Assembly (NCBI GenBank): GCA_032433765.1
Contig: JAVIAB010000073.1
Span: 58,833,065 to 58,897,064 of the forward strand
Reading direction: 5' to 3'
Source of the DNA: Megaustenia siamemsis
Lineage: Eukaryota; Mollusca; Gastropoda; Stylommatophora; Ariophantidae
DNA: 64,000 nucleotides
Under the pieces are notes generated by a model. That model made no database searches and had not been told where the DNA came from. It saw nothing but the letters and a program-made list of their open reading frames with translations. A program made the translations under genes and the position numbers. Of the stretch, positions 56,979 to 64,000 are shown in pieces (within the stretch, counting starts at the first letter, position 1; every line of letters starts with the position of its first letter).

Positions 56979-57640
56979 GTTATTTGCGGGTCATCATCAT
57001 TGCACTCCGAACATGTCCATAGGTGCTCAGATCCCCTCCTCAGCAATTCCCGCAGTGTCAGCGACTGACGACTCCAGACTCCAGTTGGTTGATAAGTCTT
57101 CTTACATGGCCACTAAGTTTCTCATTTCTGGCTGTGCCCATCTCAACTCCCATTTCCATCATCCGAAGAAATGACGTGGATCTGTGCTTGTGCTCTTCCC
57201 ACATCTCGGAGGGCATTGATCATGTCCGCCCTATCCATTGGTTGCCCGTCCTCAACGACAGCGCAGCTAGCCAACCTGTCCGCTCTTTCATTTCCCCGTA
57301 CTCCCGCATGTCCAGGGACATAGACAAAGGTGACCTTACGTATTTTGGATTTCTGCGAAGACTATATCCATTGCATGCGTTCAGAGCCCGCCTCCACTTT
57401 TTTAATCATGCTCATCGAATCACTAAGTATACATGCGTGGGTGTAGTCTTGTGACTCTAACCATTTGAATACCTTGGTCACTGCCATCGCCTCCATTGTC
57501 ATGCTACTCGTGGTCAATGTTCGCATAACTTCAGTTATGGAGTTGTCGATCGTTACACGTTGAGGGATATGCCGAGAAGTTATGGAGTTGTGCAATGACG
57601 ATATGCTGTTGACTAAGTAACTCACTATTTTTGGAAAAAG
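56979..57640 (-). mobile_element. LINE-H: RNase H domain and 3' end
   Basis: The minus strand encodes TMEAMAVTKVFKWLESQDYT then ACILSDSMSMIKKVE, an amber stop near 57377, then VTFVYVPGHAGVRGNERADR. These are the RNase H motifs (E, SDS, GNE.AD). Downstream, CGNC.GGDLSTYGHVRSAMM in a shifted frame is a Cys/His end. It is non-functional. Confidence 0.82.
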
Positions 57641-58290
57641 AACAAAAATAATTTTTAAAGAGCTTAAAATTCAACCAAAAACTGGTTAATAAAGATCATA
57701 AAAACAAAAAAAATATAGGATATGCTGGTCATGTAAACGGAAAAAATAACCATGATAAGATAATTATGAAGGGAACAGTACCAGGTTAAATGTGAGAAAG
57801 AATGACCTAGAAGCGGGTTTATGCAAGATACAACAGTCGAACTAGGATTGAGTGCTACAGAAGGTGGACATTTTGCAGTACAGAAAAAGCACCAGAGTAA
57901 CTTCCATAGCAGCTAAGATCCAACAAGGACAAGCTATATACTGAAGATAATGATGACGATTATAATGATAATGATGATATTTATGATGAATCATATATTA
58001 TTGTGACACAGCCATTGATGAATAGAACCTTCAGATTTCGAGAATGAAAGTCAGGTAGGGTTCGAGTAACACTCAGTATTGGGACTGTTCTAACCAGCTT
58101 GTAGGAAGAAAATTATGGAGACGGTCAAAATGGAAATTTAACATGATCTTTTGAAAAAGGGAGAGTACATTTAGGTCTTTTCGTAGTGCTGTGAAATAAA
58201 TTCTTTAAAATATAAACATTCTAGCATTTCTAATTTTGACACAAAATATTGTATTCGTTTGCTGTCTATTGGAGCCATATTGCATACATG
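57641..58290 (+). mobile_element. Degenerate LINE tail (57715-57960), otherwise nothing
   Basis: YAGHVNGKNN and IIMKGTVPG resemble the GHV.R..N......L.G...G segment of LINE C-termini, with stops between. The rest of the stretch is unplaced. Confidence 0.4.
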
Positions 58291-58296
58291 ACATCA

Positions 58297-59436
58297 GCGT
58301 TGCCTACAGTACGCAGCCACAGTAAAATGTATGCATAGCTTCATAAATAATGCCTACAGCACAAAGCCACAACAAAATGTTCACATAACTTCATTAGCAT
58401 TGCCTACAGCACAAAGTCACAACAAAATGTTCGCATAACTTTATTAGCAATGCCTACAGCACAAAGTCACAACAAAATGTTCGCATAACTTTATTAGCAA
58501 TGCCTACAGCACAAAGTCACAACAAATTGTTCACATAACTTCATTAGCATTGCCTACAGCACAAAGCCACAACAAAATGCTCACATAACTTCATTAGCAA
58601 TATCTACAGCACAAAGCCACAACAAAATGTTCACATAACTTCATTAGCAATATCTACAGCACAAAGCCACAACAAAATGTTCACATAACTTCATTAGCAT
58701 TGCCTACAGCACAAAGCCACAATAACATGTTCGCATAACTTTATTAGCAATGCCTATAGCACAAAGCCACAACCATAAATGTTCACATAACTTCATTAGC
58801 AATATCTACAGCACAAAGCCACAACACAATGTATGTATAGCGTCATTAGCAGTGTCTACAGCACAAAGTCACAACAAAATGTTCGCATAACTTCATTAGC
58901 AATGCCTACAGCACAATGCCATAACAAAATGTTCGCATAACTTCATTAGCAATGCATACAGCACAAAGTTACAACAATATGTACGTATAGCGTCATTGGC
59001 AGTGCCTACAGCACAAAGTTACAATAATATGTACGTATAGCGTCATTGGCAGGGCCTACAGCACAAAGTTACAACAATACGTACGTATAGCGTCATTGGA
59101 AATGCCTACAGCGCAAAGTTACAACAATATGTACGTATAGCGTCATTGGCAATGCCTACAGCTCAAAGTTACAACAATATGTACGTATAGCGTCATTGGC
59201 AATGCCTACAGCTCAAAGTTACAACAATATGTACGTATAGCGTCATTGGCAATGCCTACAGCACAAAGTAACAACAATATGTACGTATAGCGTCATTGGC
59301 AATGCCTACAGCTCAAAGTTACAACAGTATGTACGTATAGCGTCATTGGCAATGCCTACAGCGCAAAGTTACAACAATATGTACGTATAGCGTCATTGGA
59401 AATGCCTACAGCGCAAAGTTACAACAATATGTACGG
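58297..59436 (+). repeat. 50-bp tandem array in two subfamilies, about 23 copies
   Basis: The left half uses GCCTACAGCACAAAGCCACA+ACAAAATGTTCACATAACTTCATTAGCAAT; the right half ends TATGTACGTATAGCGTCATTGGCAAT. The switch occurs near 58950. It runs directly into LINE-D. Confidence 0.96.
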
Positions 59437-60260
59437 CCTTCACAATCATGATCTAAACCTAGTATCTGACGTAGGTTATTATGTCTACCACAACTTTCTC
59501 TGTCTACAGCTGTTTATCATCTCTGGTGTTGAGTTCATTGTCTTTTTATTCCAATTCCTCTACCTTTCCACTCCCTGTGGAGCATAGGTCTTCAACAAAC
59601 ACGTTTCAAGCCGTTCTGTATCTTGCTATTATTTTAAGATCAATCCATGTCTTCCCCGCCATCTTCATCTCTACTTCCATCTACCTTCTCCAAGAATATG
59701 TTGGTTTTCCTCTTTGTCTTTTTCCTTGGAAATTCCAATAAAACGGCATGTTATATAATACTCTCAGTTGACTTCCACAATTTGTGTCCTATCCAGCGCT
59801 ATCATCTTCGCTTTTCTCTTTATTCACAGGTACTTGAACTGGTAGATTTCCATAATTCTATGTTAGTGATTTTACGCTCCCATTTTCATCTTTTTATTCT
59901 GCGTAAGCATCCATTAATAAAAATCTGTATCTTCATGATTGTCATTTTTGTTGTTCTCCATGTTTCACAGCTATATAACAGGACTGACTTAACATTGGAG
60001 TTGAAAATGTTTATTTTTTTATTTAACCTAATTTCTTTGAATTTCCATTTGTTTCCCTGTACAACGAATGCACCTCATGCTTTTGATATCCTTATTTTGG
60101 TATCGTTCTCTGTTCCTCACTCTTTGTCGGTATTAATGAAATCTCTTCTCTGTGTTTCCGTTTATCTCATCTTTCTTTAGCTGTTCCACTTGTCACACTA
60201 TATTCTTGTTGCTCTTGTCTAATTACAAGACCAAGAAATTGTATTTCCTTACACTAGATT
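59437..60260 (-). mobile_element. LINE-D ORF2 C-terminus
   Basis: It matches 39000-39440 in order: ACTCCCTGTGGAGCATAGGT, CCATGTCTTCCCC.CCATCTTC, CTATCCAGCG, TTCCATAATTCTATGTTAGT and TTGTTGTTCTCCATGTTTCA. Reversed frames resemble RRWRWIGH..-type ends with several breaks. Confidence 0.7.
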
Positions 60261-61084
60261 GTCTGGTAACAACATAACTTGTTGCTTTGGCGACCATTAC
60301 TCTTTTCAAATGTTCCTGGTATTCTCAACTTCCTGATTTAAACTACATTCTAATGTCATTACAAGATTTTCTTGCCTTTTATCAGATTGTCCAGGATTGG
60401 CTTCCATATGTCAAATATTGCTCGTTTATTAAAGTGTTTGTAGAAAATATAAGTTAAATCTAAGCCTCACTAACGCGTGTGTTTAAGTTCTGAGTTAGCA
60501 GGTGGCAAGTGATTGACAGGTTACTGTTTATTACACATATCTTTTCCTGTTTATAAAATCGTGGTCCTCAGGCAAAAAAGTTGTTTGACAACTGTAACGA
60601 CAGGAGAGTGATTTGGTATTAAGTCGCTGCGATAGTGCAATCGTTGGTGGATTGAATTTCTGTGGACAAGAGGATGCGTTGCGTTCACTAGCCACCATGT
60701 TATCGGTTCACATATCCTTAAACATATCCTTCAGGGTATCGGGGATTATTTTTGTGAAAAGTAACTGTGCTGTTTACAACTGGCCACACCGTAGAAAACG
60801 TCGGAGACACATCGCTGAAGTCCTCATTATGGACGCGAGAAGACTCCTGTTACAGACCTTCACGTGGACATCGGGTGATATAAGAAATCAAGAGAGGAAA
60901 CTCTAAGATGAATAATTAAACGAGTGTCAAACTATGAACTTAAGAAGAAAACGTATGAGCAGTGAATCGCTATACACATGGAGGTTCCTTTATGATTTCT
61001 CACACGATTTCTTCTCTGTCCTTGCGATGTCTTCGGTCCGAAAGAAACTAACACTATACACAACTATAAGAGTAGGTCAACAAA
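60261..61084. other. Unrecognised stretch
   Basis: The 97-codon plus frame at 60613-60906 has one cysteine-containing start and a basic middle (HRRKRRRHIAEV) but no family I know. It could be chance. Confidence 0.3.
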
Positions 61085-61275
61085 ATAAAATATCGGACAG
61101 TGGACGAGCTGAAGCAACAATGAGAACTAGAATATCGGACAGTGGACGAGCTGAAGCAACAATGAGAACTAGAATATCGGACAGGGGACGAGCTAAAGCG
61201 ACAATGAGAACTAGAATATCGGACAGTGGACGAGCTAGAGCGACAATGAGGATCAAGATATTGGACAGCGCACGA
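61085..61275 (+). repeat. 42-bp tandem array, about 4.5 copies
   Basis: The unit AGAATATCGGACAGTGGACG+AGCTGAAGCAACAATGAGAACT decays to the right. Multiples of three keep frames open on both strands. Confidence 0.93.
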
Positions 61276-61514
61276 GCTGAAAGTAACATTGAATCGCAGT
61301 TGACTGCTTAGGTCAAGATCAGTGAATCCATGAAGACCCGACTCCGCCTCCACACGATGACTTTGGAAATTGACAAAGTAGCTATGACCAAGTAAATAGG
61401 AATTGAAGACCGCAGGTAATATTTTACTCAAAAGATAGATTCAATGGCAAATGTTATCTTTTACTCGATAGATAGATAATTTGGACTGAAGGTAATATTT
61501 TACTCACTAGATAG

Positions 61515-61835
61515 AAATGGTTATGGTTATGGTTATGGAAGGCCCCACTATCACTGCAAACGAATTAAAATCCATAATTGCTCAACTGCCCTTGCAAGTG
61601 GAATCATCCAAATTACTAACTCATCTCCAAAACAAAGAAAGGTAGCTGTAGTCCCCATTATAGCAGTCTCAGCAAATGCCAAAAGACTTAAGGCGAAACC
61701 GCACAGAAAGTGAACACAGCCAACTGTTCCCTGTCATACGATATCATTCATCGTAAACCATTGGAATATCGAAACATGATCAACACGGATGATACACACA
61801 GCTCACAGTGTGCACAGAACACTTAACTCAGTAGC
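61515..61835 (+). mobile_element. Dispersed repeat R-D, copy 3
   Basis: Close match of 35890-36200 with small indels (TATCACTGCAAACGAATTAA, CAACTGTTCCCTGTCATACG, ACAGCTCACAGTGTGCACAG). Confidence 0.75.
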
Positions 61836-62187
61836 TCCTGCAACAAGCAGAAGGTAATCATTTATTCAATAGATAGATATATTGGACAAAGAAATGAAAA
61901 CATTACCGCTTGCTGTAAGCGGATTCAACTCACTCATGATCGTTGAACGTCCTGTTTATTGGCAGTCAAGAAAGTGGAGTAATTGTCGAGGTAACCGGCA
62001 AGAAACACAGTAATAGAATACATTAATATGATTAGTACTAATTCTATGTCATATCACTAACAATGACAGCGAGGTCCTAGTATAAAGTGATGAGTTATAT
62101 GGTTTTGTTGATCTATAAAGAGGTTTACTAACAACTTCAGATTGTTAAAACATCTTTTTAATTTTATTTCTTTCTTTTTAATGAAGC
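61836..62187. other. Intronic sequence, nothing recognised
   Basis: No landmarks found. Confidence 0.45.
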
Positions 62188-62200
62188 ATACACGTGTCTC

Positions 62201-62455
62201 GGCTGCCGCGATAGCTCAGTGGTTAGTGAATTGGACTACAAAGGAAAACAGGTTAGGTTCGATCCTAATTGACGACTTCCGGGTTCACCCATTTAAGGGT
62301 ACTGGATTTTTGTTCTCGGAAAGTACAACTGCACGGGCGTAGACCACATTACCCCAAAAATCATGTGCTGAAGGTCTGTAAAATTTATGGTCACTAACAC
62401 CATATTCCCTATACGCCACTTGGCGTGACGGGGGCTCTTTACTTTTTTTTTGTTA
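62201..62455 (+). mobile_element. SINE-A copy with 13-bp target duplication
   Basis: The head starts GGCTGCCGCGATAGCTCAGT; the body has a short deletion after CGGGCGTA. ATACACGTGTCTC (62188) and ATACACGTATCTC (62456) flank it. Confidence 0.93.
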
Positions 62456-62469
62456 ATACACGTATCTCA

Positions 62470-63110
62470 ATGTTTATGCTGCAGATAAACAACACATACA
62501 CTTTAAAACAAACGAATTATATAAACGTCAAGAACAGTTAATTCTTTTTAAACAATGAAAAGCAGAATAAACCATTCACCAGAGATCATTCGATGGATTT
62601 TCCAATATAAATGTATAAATACGATTAATAAATGCTTGAAAACAATCAATTGATTAATTGAGCAATAAGTTCCTTCCTCTGACATTAGACCTTCTTGTTT
62701 AAAGCTTCCACTGAAATATTTCAATAATGTACTGCTATTTTATACCGATTTTTCATTAAAACACCATATAGTAATGTTTTTAATAGCTCTATAGAGAATT
62801 CTGTATTGTTTCGTTGAACTATATAGCAAGCATTAATTATATTGATCATTTACAATCTAAAGGGACCCGTAATATATATTTTGATCTAAGCCACATTGAA
62901 AATCAAAAGATATTGGTTGGCTACGCTAAACTTTCCAATGTTTCTCTTCTACAGTTCTAATTGCTGATTTCCAATCCATCCCTTAATTATTTTATAGTTT
63001 CTTTTATATAGCCCAACTCTGAATTTTTATATTTTGTCTTTTGTCTTACCTTTCTTACCTTTTTACATTTTTTAAAATCTCATCTTTTTATTTCCTTTTT
63101 CATCTGTTGT
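62470..63110. other. Intronic sequence, nothing recognised
   Basis: Very AT-rich, without landmarks. Confidence 0.5.
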
Positions 63111-63114
63111 CTAA

Positions 63115-64000
63115 TTCATCATCATCATCATCGAGTGCCGTGTCCGCAACGAAAGTTGACTACCATGGATCGCCATTCCACTCTGTTTCTTGCTTTGATG
63201 GTGCAGGTTGTCATAGGCTGGTTTGTCCATCTTTTAGTGTTACTCATCCATGTTAGTCTTGGTCTGCCTCTGCCTCTTTTACCTTGTATTTTCCCTTCCA
63301 ATATTACTTTTAGTAGGCTGTTGTGTCTTTTAACATGCCCCAACAATTTCATTTGCCTTTTCTTAATTGTATTTAGTAGTTCTCTTTTTATTTTCAGTTG
63401 TTTTAAAACTTCATCGTTTGTTTTCTTTTCTTTCCATCCAATTCTACCGATTCTTCTATTAATCCACTTTTCAAAGACTTCAAGTTTCTGTTCTGTTTTC
63501 TTGTCTAATGTCCATGTTTCTGCACCATATAGGAATATTGAGAAGATGTAACATTTTGCTATTCTTAGTTTCAGCCCTACTGATATTTGTTTTGTTGTTA
63601 GTATATTTTTCATGACTTTAAAAAATTTCTTTTTGCCATACCTATTCTTTTGTTTATTTCAATTTTACATTTTCCATCATTGGTTATAGTATGCCCCAGG
63701 TAGTTGTAGCTCTGAAGGTAGTTGTAGCTCTGAAATGTCTCCAGATGTATTCCTTCAACTGTGATATTTATTTGTAGGTCTTGAGAATTTTCTTTATTTA
63801 TGAACATAGTTTTAGTCTTTTTGATATTCATATCTAGTCCACATTTTTGTCTTGTTATGTTTATTACATTAACAATTATTGTAGATCTTTAGGATTTTCT
63901 GCTAGTAGAACAGTATCATCAGCACATCTAAGGTTATTTATTATCTTTCCATTAATGTTTAGGCCTGGCATCTCTGATATGTTTTTTTAAAGATTTCCCA
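63115..64000 (-). mobile_element. LINE-C, continues past the window edge
   Basis: From its 3' CAT tail upward the minus strand encodes GRGRPRLTWMSNTKRW, WINRRIGRIGWKEKKTNDEV, TWTLDKKTEQKLEVF, then (shifted) INITVEGIHLETFQSYNY and LGHTI, and near 63910-63950 the RT active-site region reading LRCADDTVLLAEN. CADD replaces the YADD of the copy at 55633. An 18-bp duplication (GTAGTTGTAGCTCTGAAG type) at 63700-63735 repeats LQSYNY. A shift near 63610 breaks the frame. Confidence 0.9.

Noticed and set aside
60613..60906. 97-codon plus-strand frame as a novel small gene
   Set aside because: No homology is recognised, there is no supporting splice or promoter signal, and its length is compatible with chance in this much DNA.

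Overview
The window is intronic DNA of a large animal gene, not a compact microbial locus. The base composition is AT-rich. Seven short exons on the minus strand sit between canonical AG acceptors and GT donors. Around them lie many non-LTR retrotransposon (LINE) fragments, tRNA-derived SINEs, one DNA transposon and more than twenty tandem arrays. An invertebrate, possibly a mollusc, is likely. That is inferred from the LINE/SINE style and the transposase type, and no species marker is visible.

Host gene. In transcript order (minus strand) the exons are 52279-52371, 49149-49390, 25666-25822, 20495-20545, 15424-15522, 12856-13005 and 3272-3388. Their phases match at every junction, including a split AG|C serine codon between the second and third. 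Together they give 303 codons that read like the GTPase-binding/FH3 (armadillo-like) regulatory half of a formin. FH1/FH2 exons and the start codon are not in the window. The introns run from about 2.4 kb to 23.3 kb.

Layout. 1-3.2 kb: LINE fragments, one interrupted by a retroposon with a 14-bp target duplication. 3.5-6.2 kb: a 50-bp satellite. 7.04-9.43 kb: a complete Tc1/mariner-related transposon with an intact 427-aa DDE transposase (DD83E spacing, Sailor-like) and a LINE scrap inside it. 11-20.5 kb: four exons, SINEs, LINE tails and several minisatellites. 21.2-24.1 kb: four unrelated minisatellites almost back to back. 25.7 kb: one exon. 26.3-28.4 kb: a CA-rich array and a 10-bp array. 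28.4-44 kb: LINE and SINE copies. 44.6-46.5 kb: 34-bp and 23-bp arrays, the first with 374-bp higher-order periodicity. 48-53 kb: two exons, SINEs and a LINE-derived array. 53-64 kb: LINE fragments and further arrays.

Main theme. Several minisatellites have units that are recognisable pieces of SINEs or LINEs, and two arrays start at the same internal position of the same SINE family. One tandem triplication has copied the splice acceptor and exon edge of a host exon. Eight LINE groups are named A-H here for convenience; these names are local. SINE-A has the canonical tRNA A and B boxes; SINE-B is a second tRNA-headed family with a different body.
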